Source: Conchocele bisecta (lineage: Eukaryota > Mollusca > Bivalvia > Lucinida > Thyasiridae). From it: a DNA stretch of 64,000 nucleotides. Made by a program: the position numbers and the translations under genes. The stretch spans positions 1 to 64,000 of the forward strand of contig JAQRGA010000132.1 in the NCBI GenBank assembly GCA_029237695.1, written 5' to 3'. Positions 24,001-32,483 of this stretch are shown piece by piece (the first letter of the stretch is position 1; every line of letters begins with the position of its first letter). The notes under the pieces were generated by a model. The model saw only the letters and a program-made list of their open reading frames with translations. It had not been told where the DNA came from and did not search any database.

Positions 24001-25233
24001 CCGATAAATTGATTGTCCGGATAATTGGTATGACCCCTGTACATGAGAATGCACATGAAAAGAAGAAAAAATTGTCAGTGTAATATATGTAAGCACTTGA
24101 ATACAGGTAAAATTCATGAAAAATTGTATTTGGCATGTATTAAATATGTTTACAGGGTTGAAGCTACATGGTCTCTTCGATATTCTGAAAAGATTTCCAG
24201 AAGAAGCCCGGCATATACTACAATCTGGTGGTGCAACAACTGCATCGGACGTAAAGGCCTTTTATAATCCAGTTTTCTCATTGGAACCAACGGAAAAAGA
24301 ACTGGAGGAAGTTATTATGTATAATTTCCACAACTTCTTACAGAAAGTTGAGCGTAAGTTTATAGTCTGTTCATCTGCCTGTTTAATCTCGAACTACACA
24401 ATTTTGCATGTTACGTGGAGGCTGTGTGGTTGCACATAAGTAATTATGGAGTTCATCCATGCTGATATATATCGGGTTATACCATTTATAAGAGTAGTTA
24501 GCATCATTGGTGCTAATCCTATGACTTGTGAATGGGGCTTAGTGAATCGTATGTGAGGGACAGGTACTCGTCACCAGATCAGGATATTCGCCAAAAACCA
24601 ATTGTTTATACGCCAAGTCCAGGTTCGGCCCAAAATGGTCAAATGTCTGCAGTACTAATTGCAGGGATATAAGTTACACACTGATTTCTTGTTTCGTTAG
24701 TTAACAGTGCGTGTGATGATATATGGCTGCCGAAATACGTCTCGCCTAGCGGCTGTAATGTGAATACATGTACTTACAGTTTAACAACTTTATTTTATCG
24801 CTACATAAGAACTATGTGTGAAGTTGAATGAAGACATTCTAACTTTTTTTCTAACTTTTTGTCCAGGCAAATAACGATAGCAATAACTCACCTGCGCCAT
24901 TTGGTCAGGTGAGAGAGAAAAAGACAATATTCATGTGTTTCAGGTGGGAGACTTACAACACAATGGCTAGATTTGAATACGGATCCGGTAATGGAGGAAA
25001 CAGTAACAGTGACGATGTCTCACGTACTCCAGGCTTTGGTTGGTAGTCCTTCCCTCCCAACTAACATTACTTCTGGGCTAGTTGAGTTCAAACACATGGA
25101 CAAACAACTCTCCACCGTGAACACCTGTGCACCATCCATCTTGATGGCAGACATTAAGCGGTGCCAGGACTACAAATGTTTCGAGGACGCTTTCCTTAAC
25201 ATTGTGACGGCCTATGGATTTGGGAAAGCTTAA
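5797..25233 (+). CDS. HECT-type E3 ubiquitin ligase with two UBZ4-like zinc fingers (G2E3-like), 11 exons, about 727 aa
   Basis: Spliced model: 5797-6080, 6975-7289, 9511-9621, 11667-11732, 14436-14494, 17160-17273, 19189-19299, 21750-22197, 22839-23028, 24156-24353, 24944-25233. All introns are GT-AG and every phase agrees, giving 2184 coding nt. Domains: Ser/Thr/Ala-rich N-terminus (1-94); conserved block with YIRPIQ (95-199); zinc finger C209/C212/H224/C228; linker; zinc finger C322/C325/H337/C341; HECT domain about 354-727 with GEEGVDAGGLTREFF in the N-lobe and catalytic Cys693 in NTCAPS. HECT ligases take ubiquitin from an E2 onto this Cys and pass it to a substrate. UBZ fingers of the Rad18 type bind ubiquitin. 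The arrangement resembles the multicopy animal genes named G2/M phase-specific E3 ligase-like. The substrate is unknown. The gene looks functional: no frameshift, no stop, key Cys present. ATG at 5799 lies two bases after a splice acceptor, so a 5' UTR exon (or further coding exon) lies upstream. Confidence 0.85.
6240..6760 (+). repeat. intron 1 core repeats
   Basis: Two families meet here: TATAATTTCTACTTCAGTTC/TTCTCTATCATACCATG with CCAAGATGAAGGTCACAG, then a TTGAAACTTCATATGC/TTTGTCATCATTCAT unit. Both recur elsewhere in the window. Confidence 0.6.
6975..7289 (+). CDS. HECT gene exon 2, conserved YIRPIQ block
   Basis: Acceptor TTTTAG ends at 6974. Phase 0, residues 95-199. It contains NAGLGERRITF, GGFELLRSS and QAVCYIRPIQRD. 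I recall the same string of motifs N-terminal to HECT in fish and invertebrate G2E3-like proteins; it has no function name I can give. Two donors are in frame: GTAAGT at 7266 and GTGAGT at 7290. The 24 nt between them would add eight residues (VSEEIMVE). Confidence 0.8.
7900..9130 (+). repeat. intron 2 tandem core repeats, about 150 bp units
   Basis: Repeated order of phrases: ATCTCTGCAACC, TTGAAACTTCATATAC, TTTGTCATCATCCATAT, TTTTCATTCTATAGCCCACCC, AAGGTCAAGGTCA. About six degenerate units. The hairpin CCCCTCGCCAATAGGCAAGAGGGG (8404-8427, two arms) marks the start of another copy; a similar start is at 31305. Confidence 0.7.
9511..9621 (+). CDS. HECT gene exon 3, first UBZ4-like zinc finger
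   Basis: Acceptor TTGTAG ends at 9510, donor GTATGT begins at 9622. Phase 0-0, 37 codons (residues 200-236). CFTCNQKVPLSRLRQHLNTC shows C-x2-C-x11-H-x3-C with the V-P and HLNTC signature of Rad18-type ubiquitin-binding fingers. One finger per exon fits exon-borne domain duplication with exon 7. Confidence 0.8.
10085..10960 (+). repeat. intron 3 repeats, including a 176 bp tandem duplication
   Basis: GTTAAAGTTATTG at 10397 recurs at 10573. The 176 bp between are nearly duplicated (CATTGATAATATTTCACATC, GATGATGCTTCATTA). Flanking units ACAAGATGAAGAA/ACTTATCTCCCCTT and CGCAATAACT match 16060-16570. Confidence 0.75.
11030..11640. repeat. tRNA-like and SINE-like fragments in intron 3
   Basis: GGGTTGTGGTCTAGGGGTAG followed by CTGAAGGTGGTTGTGAC looks like a degenerate tRNA-derived SINE head. 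GGATGTTAAACCAAAATCAC at about 11597 is a SINE-like 3' tail. Boundaries are uncertain. Confidence 0.4.
11434..11454 (+). CDS. possible 21-nt microexon in intron 3 of the HECT gene (not in the main model)
   Basis: A T-rich tract and TGCAG at 11429-11433 precede 21 bases, followed at once by GTAAGT. It is phase 0-0 and would insert VATVSYW without changing frame. Splice signals are good, but the insert has no family support, so it is listed only as an optional cassette. Confidence 0.25.
11667..11732 (+). CDS. HECT gene exon 4
   Basis: Acceptor TTTGTCAG ends at 11666, donor GTAAGT begins at 11733. Phase 0-0, 22 codons (237-258). It encodes a basic linker, PLPKKRSQ, that could serve as a short nuclear localisation signal, and ends VPICQYTC. 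It lies between the two zinc-finger exons. Confidence 0.65.
12030..13260 (+). repeat. intron 4 tandem repeats, about 130-150 bp units
   Basis: Degenerate units carry CCCAAGGTCAAGGTCACA, ATATTTCACACATGCCTT and TCTCTATCATGCTGTGACAA, about eight times. The last units are the most diverged. The array ends near the phrase GCAACAGGCCACATTTCT, the terminus of the GGCATA element family. Confidence 0.7.
14065..14208. repeat. perfect 72 bp tandem duplication
   Basis: Units 14065-14136 and 14137-14208 are identical by eye (start GAGACACTGTCACTTTAAGA, end AATGACCTGGAATCGGT). Identity implies a recent event. The sequence just before and in the first unit is matched, inverted, at about 41487-41530. Confidence 0.9.
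14436..14494 (+). CDS. HECT gene exon 5 (59 nt)
   Basis: Acceptor TTTTACAG ends at 14435, donor GTAATA begins at 14495. It enters in phase 0 and leaves in phase 2, which exons 6 and 7 need. It encodes LEKEPATDGIIDITAKDNT plus two bases of an Asn codon: an acidic, probably flexible linker. Confidence 0.65.
14520..15180 (+). repeat. intron 5 tandem core repeats
   Basis: About five units with TTTACCGTATGATC/GCTTGAAACTTCATG, TTTATTATCATCCATAT and AAGGTCAAAT phrases. The same family in reverse order lies at 33660-34420 and 45270-45640. Confidence 0.65.
16060..17110. repeat. intron 5 repeats: two core-repeat families
   Basis: 16060-16570 matches 10085-10960 (ATGCCCGTTTGGAAAAATGG, CAAGATGAAGAA, CTTATCTCCCCTTGG). 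16770-17110 has two units of the GATCATTACCAAACTTCATC family, whose long array is at 28440-29410. Confidence 0.65.
17160..17273 (+). CDS. HECT gene exon 6
   Basis: Acceptor CGTTTTAG ends at 17159, donor GTATCT begins at 17274. Phase 2-2, 114 nt. It encodes residues 278-315 including PLPVCDVDSSMVPVDSCGN and ELPEVSIKKI. The CpG-containing codons (TCG, GAC GTT, GTC GAC) contrast with the flanking intron. Removing the exon keeps the frame, so it could be alternatively spliced. Confidence 0.6.
17290..18110. repeat. intron 6 repeats
   Basis: Two copies of a GGGTATACTG/GTCAGGTTGTCCGTCCG element, one with a long G run (17710-17732). GAGGAGGGCTGATTTTGTAA appears near 17667 and 18033, and GGTATGAGATCCTGATCTCT appears at 17998 and 18066. 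Confidence 0.6.
18330..19080. repeat. intron 6 tandem array, five units of about 150 bp
   Basis: Units near 18345, 18510, 18657, 18803 and 18960 share TGGAGGGATTT, ATGTTCACCATGA, GTGTCGC, and CTCAAGGTCAAGGTCACAC phrases. Bivalve-style core repeat; no coding frame conserved between units. Confidence 0.75.
19189..19299 (+). CDS. HECT gene exon 7, second UBZ4-like zinc finger
   Basis: Acceptor TATTTCAG ends at 19188, donor GTATTT begins at 19300. Phase 2-2. CPVCGEYFDSAAILVHAATC gives C322-x2-C325-x11-H337-x3-C341, the same spacing as the finger in exon 3. The other two frames stop early, which fixes the phase and in turn supports exons 5 and 6. Confidence 0.8.
20446..21585. mobile_element. inverted-repeat element CACAGGTTGAAG, copy 2, carrying a nested insertion
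   Basis: Ends are CACAGGTTGAAGTAATGG and CCGTTACTTCAACCTGTG. Long inverted arms run 20446-20655 and 21128-21585. The right arm is split by a GGCATA-type element (21332-21514) and has about 90 extra bp. Flanks AATAAATT and AAAAAATT (one mismatch) suggest an 8 bp target duplication, hAT-like. Lies in intron 7 of the HECT gene, before exon 8. Confidence 0.8.
21332..21514 (+). mobile_element. GGCATA-hairpin element nested in the right arm of copy 2
   Basis: Starts TTTTATGCCACCGGGTTTCA, with the hairpin GGTTTCAAAGAAACGGGTGGCATA. A (GTCC)n stretch follows (21382-21432), and it ends GTTCGACAGACGCATTTCTTGT. An inverted copy with the same two ends is at 52924-53102. Removing it restores the flanking inverted repeat. 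Confidence 0.8.
21750..22197 (+). CDS. HECT gene exon 8, HECT N-lobe
   Basis: Acceptor TTGTTTCAG ends at 21749, donor GTATGA begins at 22198. It enters in phase 2 and leaves in phase 0 (residues 353-502). It carries the start of the HECT fold: IRRHFVKTATEQIHSAI, KPIKVQFIGEEGVDAGGLTR, EFFSLIF, and the YHLMGRLVVMALLNGH helix. No break or missing hallmark is seen. Confidence 0.9.
22430..22800. repeat. intron 8 dispersed repeat
   Basis: GAGCCAAGGGCTCAAGTGAG begins a mollusc-type element followed by CGTCCGTCAACA and AACCGCTGGACTGATTTCGA phrases. Single copy here, recognised by style only. Confidence 0.45.
22839..23028 (+). CDS. HECT gene exon 9
   Basis: Acceptor TTTTGCAG ends at 22838, donor GTAAAA begins at 23029. 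It enters in phase 0 and leaves in phase 1. It encodes IDAIEPDSAPKVNQECTA, then a helical segment ending LPPTLQFMEG, in the middle of the HECT domain. Confidence 0.85.
23256..23611 (+). mobile_element. GGCATA-hairpin element in intron 9
   Basis: Starts TTTTTATGCACCTGGACTC with a hairpin to CCAGGTGGCATA. Contains GTCCGTCCGGCAC and core repeats with TTTCTCAATTCTGTCAGAAC. Ends GGGAGCATTCGTGTGCCAAC AGGCCACATTT. Inverted relative at 42383-43051. Confidence 0.7.
23612..23815 (+). repeat. second GGGGGCATA-hairpin unit with (GTCC)n, intron 9
   Basis: TTATGCCCCCGCTATCGAAA / GGTACGGGGGCATA forms a hairpin, followed by (CGTC)n and TTTATACACGTGATACATAT. The reverse complement of the whole segment is at 33463-33655, the end of the tandem array there. 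Confidence 0.75.
23806..24035 (+). repeat. dispersed repeat, copy 1 of the CACTGGCATGGAAACAG family
   Basis: CGCGCGACGTTTCACGTTGT, ACCTTGGCGATATATTATTCA, CACTGGCATGGAAACAG and GATTGTCCGGATAAT occur in the same order at 59745-59925. The first copy has an extra about 50 bp before the last phrase. Confidence 0.7.
24156..24353 (+). CDS. HECT gene exon 10
   Basis: Acceptor TTTACAG ends at 24155, donor GTAAGT begins at 24354. Phase 1-1. It encodes LKLHGLFDILKRFPEEAR and EPTEKELEEVIMYNFHNFLQ. Helical, central to C-terminal part of the HECT domain. Confidence 0.85.
24944..25233 (+). CDS. HECT gene exon 11, HECT C-lobe with catalytic cysteine and stop
   Basis: Acceptor TGTTTCAG ends at 24943. It enters in phase 1 and stops at TAA 25231-25233. 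The Cys codon TGT at 25126-25128 (Cys693) lies in VNTCAPSILM, matching the HECT pattern of TC followed by hydrophobics. The tail FLNIVTAYGFGKA matches the usual GFG-type HECT C-terminus. Confidence 0.9.
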
Positions 25234-25434
25234 ATAATGTTACAGCAATGCCAGCAGTTTCTTGCCAATGTGACTACATTTCGTTACAAGGACATCATTA
25301 ACGGGACAATGTTTACTCAACAGGCGTGTCCTGACATGACATGAATTAGTGCAATCGCAGGCCTTGACAAATCAACGTGTCCGTTCGTATTGGCGAGTGA
25401 ATTTGCGATCTGGATGAGTGTTAATTTGAAGAGA

Positions 25435-25440
25435 AATAAA
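25435..25440 (+). terminator. poly(A) signal AATAAA of the HECT gene
   Basis: First AATAAA downstream of the stop codon, about 200 nt after it, so the 3' UTR would be about 220 nt. Inferred from position only. Confidence 0.5.
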
Positions 25441-26690
25441 GTAATTTGTCATACCGCAGATAACATTTCTCGCATTTTGATTGGTCAGCTTGGCAGGTAA
25501 TATGAGCCCATTTTGTCTGCTTTAGTGGCTTTAGTCAAAATTGTGGCAGGTCTAGGCTGAGTGAAAAAGTAAATAAATTGGAAATCACCCCAAAGACTAA
25601 CTGTAGAAAGTAGAAATGAAAGTAAGAAAATAAGTTATATTTTTAAAATCAAGAATTATAGAGGTTATTAGCAAATTTCTACTTGCATACGTCGGGATGA
25701 CGTCGGGTGTTATTTGTAAAGTCATGAAGTAGTGCGTATGGCGCCATATTTCTATGACATTATACTTGTACTAATACACTTATATAACTCGAGTTATGAT
25801 GAAATATAAAACAAAATATGCGGTATGATAAATACATTATTAGCTCGTCTGTTTTCGAAGAAAAATGAAAGCTATTGCCACGACTCCGGCGTCGTCCGTG
25901 TCCGGATATCGTATAACCTTTACATTTGAGTAATTTTCACAAGAAGCCCTTGGCCTATGTTCATGAAACTTGGACACAACTTCCCTCTTGCATCACTCAC
26001 CACAACCCAACCAAAATCAATTTGCCCATGCATGTCCTTGACCTACTTTTTTCGCTTGAATTACTTAGCAACTTTAGCAATCTCGGTTAACCTTTTCATT
26101 CAAGTCATTTTTAGCATGCCTTCCAAAGGAAGGAGTGCTTATGTCATACCCCTGGCGTTGTAGTCAGCATCTGTCAGTCCGGTTGTCTTCATAAAAAATT
26201 TGAAAACATAACGTTGGGGAAATTAGTTCTAATTTCTGTTTCCGTTCATGCAACTTCTTGATACTTACCACATGCCTTCCTGTAATGGTTCTCTATCATG
26301 CCATGCCAAATCCACGACCATCAGACCCCCGCTAACTCCAAGGTCACAAACTTAGTGCTTTCACAAACTTAACGTTGGGGGAATTTTTTTTAGAATTTAT
26401 GTTCCCTTTCACTCCACTTCTTGATATTTCACACATGCCTTTCTCTAATGGTTGTCTATCATGCTGTGCCAAATCCACAACCATCAGATCCCGGCTAACA
26501 CCAGGGTCACGGTTACAGACATAGTGCTTTCACAAACTTAACATTGGGGGAAATTTGTTATAATTTATGTTTCCTTTTGCTCAGCTTCTTGATATTCATA
26601 TAAACTAAACTGCCACCAGGCGAGCTTCGTTGTCTTCCAGATTTGGCCCTCATGTACATTTTTGGCTTTCTTGTATGTGAGAGTTGAGTC
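25441..26690. repeat. start of the convergent spacer; core repeats at 26100-26600
   Basis: 25441-26090 shows no gene. 26100-26600 has three units of the TTCTCTATCATGCCATGCC / CCGCTAAC / TTGGGGGAATT family shared with introns 1 and 4 of the HECT gene. Confidence 0.6.
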
Positions 26691-26699
26691 AGGCTATGC

Positions 26700-26985
26700 C
26701 CCATATATAAAAGTAAGATTAGCGCTAATCCTATTACTTTTAGGGGATGGGATAAATGATGCTGGTGTGGCGAGGGCCTGGCACCAGATCAGGTTGTTCT
26801 AATTTCAGTACTGAATATATATTTTGATTGTAAATATTGAGTTCTGAAGTTGGGATTTAACCCCCTCGGACAGGTGGATACGGGACACGACCCCGTTGAC
26901 CCGTCTACGTGTAGACTCCCTGAGGCTTGTACCTCTATGTCAGAAAAGCGGACGTTAAACCCTATTCACTCACTCACTCACTCGT
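26700..26985 (+). mobile_element. SINE-like element, copy 1
   Basis: The central part CACCAGATCAGGTTGTTCTA, AATTTCAGTACTGAATATAT and GTTCTGAAGTTGGGATT matches the SINEs at 31745 and 35325. The 3' end GGACGTTAAACCCTATTCAC plus (TCAC)n is the short repeated tail seen in mollusc tRNA-derived SINEs. Confidence 0.6.
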
Positions 26986-27987
26986 TGTCTTCCAGGGTTA
27001 CCACGCGTCCGGGAAAAATCAGGGAAATTCAAGGTCAGGGAAATGTCGGGGAATTTTGATTTTTGTCCGAGAAATTTTAATTTTTAGCAAATGTCAGGGA
27101 AATGTCAGGGAAATTTGAAATCCCAAGATCTGTGATTGTTTTAAAACCTGCAGATATTGGCTAAGGCAGTTTTCTCATTATAATGTTCTGTTGTTGGAAT
27201 TGTTTAACTTAATTACTATGTCAAAACCATGTATGTATAGCAGAGAAATGTGTCTACTATATGAACATTAATGAGCGAGTACATTACTGTCAAGGTTGGA
27301 AGGTCCAAGATAGTGACAGAGCTATCACATATACATGGTTTATTGATGCATTTATGTATCGAGTTTGACTTTTAAATAGGTTTTAATTAAAAAAACATGA
27401 ATATCAGAAAGGTACAATGACCATAAAGTGACACTACTGGTATAAAATCACGAATCACCAGAACCATATATAGCTACATGTATGTTGGTGTTAGACGAGT
27501 CAATACATTCAGTGAAGAATTTGCACTGTTCCCCACAATATAAGTGCAGTTCCAGCTCTGGCAGTCACGTGTGTATACTCGAGTCAGATTGACTGTCCAT
27601 CTGTAGAAATAACAATAACCATTACCTTACCCGCTTGTCACAAGGTACCATCACAGACACAGGCGTATTCCGTAAGCACTTACTTACTGACGATCCTAGT
27701 TGTAAATTGTGTTGTAAACCCCACTCCAATCAGTACTTTTCAACTAGTTGACTATTACATATATGAGTTGTTTGCTAATTGCTTTACTCTCATTCCATCT
27801 ACACTGTATTTGCCATTAAAGGTTTTAAAGTGACTTATACATCTGTAATCACATTGAAGAATGCATATTTAAACATAGTTACATATCTGTGGAACACCTT
27901 TGCTGACACTGTCCACAATGTCAAGGTCAGATAGCTGAATTTTTCATTGCTTGTTTTTTTCTCATTATCATTTGTTCTAGTATACAT

Positions 27988-27989
<2 letters not shown>

Positions 27990-28019
<30 letters not shown>
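27990..28019. repeat. (TA)n microsatellite
   Basis: About 14 AT dinucleotides without interruption. Confidence 0.9.
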
Positions 28020-28021
<2 letters not shown>

Positions 28022-28143
28022 GTAACATTTGGTATTCTTGTTCAAGAATGTATAAGTATGTGATTTGTGGTTGCTACAAGATCAAATAACATGTTAACCT
28101 TAAATTGCTGCTGGATGTGGTGAATATGTGTTTTAACTCTTCC

Positions 28144-28341
28144 TACGCTGTTGACGGAAATTGCCGTCTGCTGTTTTTAAATTTTTAAATTTTGCTTTAA
28201 TTCTTAACAAAAAACTGGTTTTGACAGCACATGAGAATCGTCTCCACTGGAGACGATTCTCATGTGCTGTTAAAACCAGGTTTTTGTCGAGAAACATTGA
28301 AAATAAAACATTTCCAGCAGACAACATTTAACTCAGCGTAG
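28144..28341. mobile_element. fold-back MITE with near-perfect inner palindrome
   Basis: The outer arms share CTACGCTG and GTCTGCTG in inverted order. The inner arms (about 28209-28247 and 28248-28286) pair over about 37 bp around CCACTGG: ACAGCACATGAGAATCGTCT against its complement, with very few mismatches. A transcript would form a long hairpin. Confidence 0.75.
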
Positions 28342-28359
28342 TAGACCATGACCTACTTT

Positions 28360-29420
28360 TCTCGTAATATAGGTCACGTCCGTCAAAACGTACGTCCAAG
28401 TTTCACATATCCCCTGATGCAGTAATTGGACGTTTGCCAAACTTCAGGAGTACCTTCCTTCCATTGATATTTAAGCACCCTGGGTCATTCAAATTATTTT
28501 GACCTTGGTGACGTTGACCTTTACGTTAGTCGGATCATTACAAAACTTCATCAATAGCTTTGTCACATTGATGGCTATCCATCCAGTGTCATTCGGGTGG
28601 CCGTGACCTTGACCTTTAATGTCAACAATTGTATGTCCATATGTTGAATATCTTGTACCCGATCTGTTAGTCGGATCATTACAAAACTCCATCAATGCCT
28701 TCGTCACATTGACGGCTATCCAACCAGTGTCATTCAGGTAACACCAGACCTGGTGACATTGAAGTTGATGTCAACGATTTTGGACATACGTTCAAATGTT
28801 GAATATCTTTTGATACCTGATCCGTTAGTCGCATCATTACAAAACTTCATCAATAGCTTCGTCACATTGATGGCTAGCCAACCAGTGTCATTCGGGTGAC
28901 CATGACCTTGGTGACCTGAATGACAACAATTTTTGATGTACATCCAAACTTCATCATTAGCTTCCTCACATTGATGTATATCCACCCAGTGTCATTCGAA
29001 TGGCCTTGACCTTGGTGTCAACTATTTTGTATGTACGTGAAAATGTTGAATATCTCTTGGTCTGTTAGTTGGATCATTACCAAACTTCATCAATAGCTTC
29101 CTCACATTGATAGCTATCCATCCAGTGTGATTCTCTTGACATTGACCGTCACGTTTGTGACAATAATTTTGAATGTCCGTCCAAATGTTGAATATCTCCT
29201 TATCCATTACCAAACTTCATCAATAGGTCATTTGGTTGACCTTGACCTACTTTTTGTCTCACCCACGATAGTGGAAAGTGATACATAGCGGTCACAATTC
29301 CGTCGTCAATTTGGGATGTAAATTTTAGACGTACGTCCAAATATAGCATATCTTGATCCGGCAGTCTGATCAATAGCTTCCTCGCATTGATAGCTATAGT
29401 ATACAACTGGTTTCTTCATT
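28360..29420. repeat. tandem array, about 145-bp units (GATCATTACAAAACTTCATC family)
   Basis: Six or seven units; GTTAGTCGGATCATTAC-type starts are at about 28528, 28670, 28825 and 29065. Each has ACATTGATGGCTATCC, CAGTGTCATTCGGGTG and GACCTTGACC. Two more units lie in intron 5 of the HECT gene. Confidence 0.8.
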
Positions 29421-29914
29421 TTAATGATGACCATGTTCCAACCATTAAAACTACAAGTCCGACAATAGCAAATTTAGCAGTATTGTAGTTGGCGTGAATA
29501 TTCTGTTTACGGATAAACATATTTAGCATTTGGCAGCCATGAAATACATCTACACAATGATCACTTCATAAGTACTGCTGCTAAAATTGATATAGTCCTT
29601 CTTGAACAGCTGGAACATGGTAATAATAGATCATGCGATCCCACACCGTGAACAACTATTATTGTAATTTAATGAATTACATTTCAAAAGTAATCTCCCC
29701 AGGCCGGTTCCTGTTAATTTTGACTAAAGAGGCATATCCTGATTTTACAACACAATTTCTAGTTTAATTCCTGTTATACATAGCATGCCCGGTCGGCAGT
29801 CTTCAGCAATATTCATTAGGGATGAGCTAATGGCCTACTAGTAGAAGGCAGGACTTTAATACCGGAGGTCATGCCTGCCATCCCCTCTCAAGAAATGAAG
29901 AAATAATTTTTAGC

Positions 29915-31140
29915 CAGGTTTTTTGAAAAAAAATCCAGGCTATTGGATTGGCGAAAGCCGGGCGGGCGGGCGGCAGGCGGCGGGCGGCGTCCACAATCAA
30001 TGTTAAGTTTTCGTGTTTGAGTCCATTTCTTTGTTACTGTACCACCTACGACCACCAAACTTTCACAGCTTCATAATCAAGGGGTGCCCACCACATATCA
30101 CTATCCAACATGTTACTTTTTTTTTTAACTTCACCCATTTTTTCCGCGTAATCGACTTAGCCATTTTCAATGTTAAGTTTTCGCGTTTACAATGTTAAGT
30201 TTTCGTGTTTAAGTCCATTTCTTTGGTACTGTACCACCTAGGACCACCAAACTTTCATATTTTCATTCTAACCCCCAACCGTGCGGCCCCTGTGCCCAAT
30301 GTCAAGGTTTCAAATCTTTGAATTTTTTAAATGTTTAAAAGTTTTTTCGTTGTGTTCTTAATCTTTGCCCAATTTTTTTGCTTCACCAATTAAACCTTGA
30401 TAACTTTTTTCACAATTGTGTGTTTATCTTCATTGTCGCACCGCTTGCGGAAAAGAGCATCCTGTGCCCTATGTCAATGTTCAAATTTACTTTGAATTTT
30501 TTTTGTTAAAGTTTTTTCGTTTTGTTTATATCTCTGCCAACTGCTTCACCAATACCTTGATACTTCACATGTGTGTTTATCATCATTGTCGCACCTGCTT
30601 GCGGAAAGCGCGATCCTGTGCCCCTATGTCAAGTTTCAAATTACTTTGAAATTTGTTAAAGTTTTTTCGTGTACTAAATCTCTGCAATTTTTTCTGCTTC
30701 ACCCAATACCTTGATACTTTCACATGGGTGTTTATATCATTGTCGACCTGCTTGCGGAAAGCGCGATCCTGTCCCTATGTCCCAAGTTTTCAAATTACTT
30801 TGAATTTTTTTGTTAAATCGTGTACTATATCTCAGCAACTTGCTTCACCAATACCTTATACTTCACATGGGTGTTTTTATCATCATTGTCACAACCTGCT
30901 TGCGGAAAACGCGATATCGTCAGCATTTTGGCATACGTCCGTCCGTTCGTCCGGTTAAAGTTTTTTTGGTTAAAGTTTTTCCATCTACTATATCTATTTT
31001 TTTAGTGTCCATGCCTCGCCCCAAGGCGCGACATGCAGGCCACGGCCATCTAGTCTACAAAAAGTGGGTATAATTATGTTATCCAAGTGTCTATGCTTGG
31101 AAAAAACCTGGCCTTCGTGGCTTTGCCTCGTTTCTTGTTA
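29915..31140 (+). mobile_element. bounded element with about 150 bp core repeats (CCAGG...CCTGG ends)
   Basis: Begins GCCAGGTTTTTTGAAAAAAA and TTGGCGAAAGCCGGGCGGGC. Four core units at about 30385, 30545, 30693 and 30843 (TTGCGGAAAGCGCGATCCTG, TTTCACATGTGTGTTTATC). Ends TTGGAAAAAACCTGGCCTTC, inverse of the start. Tandem cores inside fixed ends resemble bivalve pearl or Helitron-like elements. Confidence 0.65.
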
Positions 31141-31744
31141 AATATCTGTTTTTGATCTCGGTAGTTAACCAATTTTACAATCAATGTATGTTTTATGATT
31201 TTCCTACAAATAAATAAACTATTCAATGCACATTTTGTCTTTGGTTTATGCTAAATCGTTTTCATGTACAGGTGCATAAGAAATATGGGTCCATTATTAT
31301 TATTCCCTCGCTGATCGGCAATAGGGGATATAGTGTTAGTTCATGTACGTGCATACGTTAGTAACACCTTTCATTTTTCACTAACTTATGAAATTTTGAT
31401 AATATTTTGCCACAATGTTTTACAGATGGTGCTTTGTTTTACATACTACCCACGTCCGACCACCCATGATCTCTGAGGACTTGTGTTCCAATGGCCGATT
31501 TGCCATAATTAATATATAGTGGGTATTTTTACTGCAACCGCCAATCTAATGATGGGATTAGCGGTTGTAGCAAGAAGACACACTCTCATTCATCATGATG
31601 GGTCACATAACAATAGCTCACTTATTACGAAATATTTACTAGTAAGTGAATTTAAATAGTAGTCGGAGAAAGTTCAACACACTATTAAATGGTTATGAAT
31701 AGCTATCGGTATATAAGTTGCCATGAACATAATTGGCCTCGTGG

Positions 31745-32160
31745 CTGTTTGTTTGTTTGTTTATTGGTGTTTAACGGCCTATCAACAGTTAAGGTCATGT
31801 AAGGCCGGGCAAACGGGTATGATCCCGTTTTAACCTGCTGCATTGGTGGGAAAATTCCAAAATCAGAACTGAATATTTACATCGAGAAACAATATATTCA
31901 GCCCTGAAATTAGAATAACCTGACCTGATGGCAGGTCCATACCACACCAAAGTCACTTGGCCCCTTCCCCTAAAATAGGATTACGAATAATCGTAATACT
32001 CACATAAGGGGTATAACCAGATTCAACTGTCACATACAAAATGCCAAAGACGTATGCGAGGGCCAAACCAGGTCTCCAGTCGGAATTCCGGTAAGGTTGA
32101 ACCCCGATCGTTAAATTACCCATCGCTTGCACCCACCTTCCACCCACGGCCTCGTGGCTG
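31745..32160 (-). mobile_element. SINE-like element, copy 2 (minus strand)
   Basis: On the minus strand the 3' end is GGCCGTTAAACACCAATAAA plus (CAAA)n. The centre GCCATCAGGTCAGGTTATTC and AATTTCAGGGCTGAATATAT matches copies 1 and 3. The 5' part GATCGGGGTTCAACCTTACC includes a B-box-like GGTTCAAC. Confidence 0.65.
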
Positions 32161-32483
32161 AGATAATTGAATTGCAATATATTTACTAAAGTAATGTAAT
32201 TATTAAAATGATCAGCTTGACATTTAGACCATTTGGTGCGTTGTTCCTTCTAGCGAATAGCTAATAGCAGCTGTTACAATGATTAACAAGCACATTCATA
32301 TGGACATACTGCGCTTGTTGGATATTACCATATAAAAGTGCATGTTCACCAAATTAACAGCAAACAAGAGTGCCAAAGGTCGCAATATATGCCTGTCGAG
32401 GTATAGTCCGTATACAAGGGAGGAAAAAAAGAAATCACTAACACTGTATACCCCTCAAAAAATAAAACTTTACAAAAACTAGA

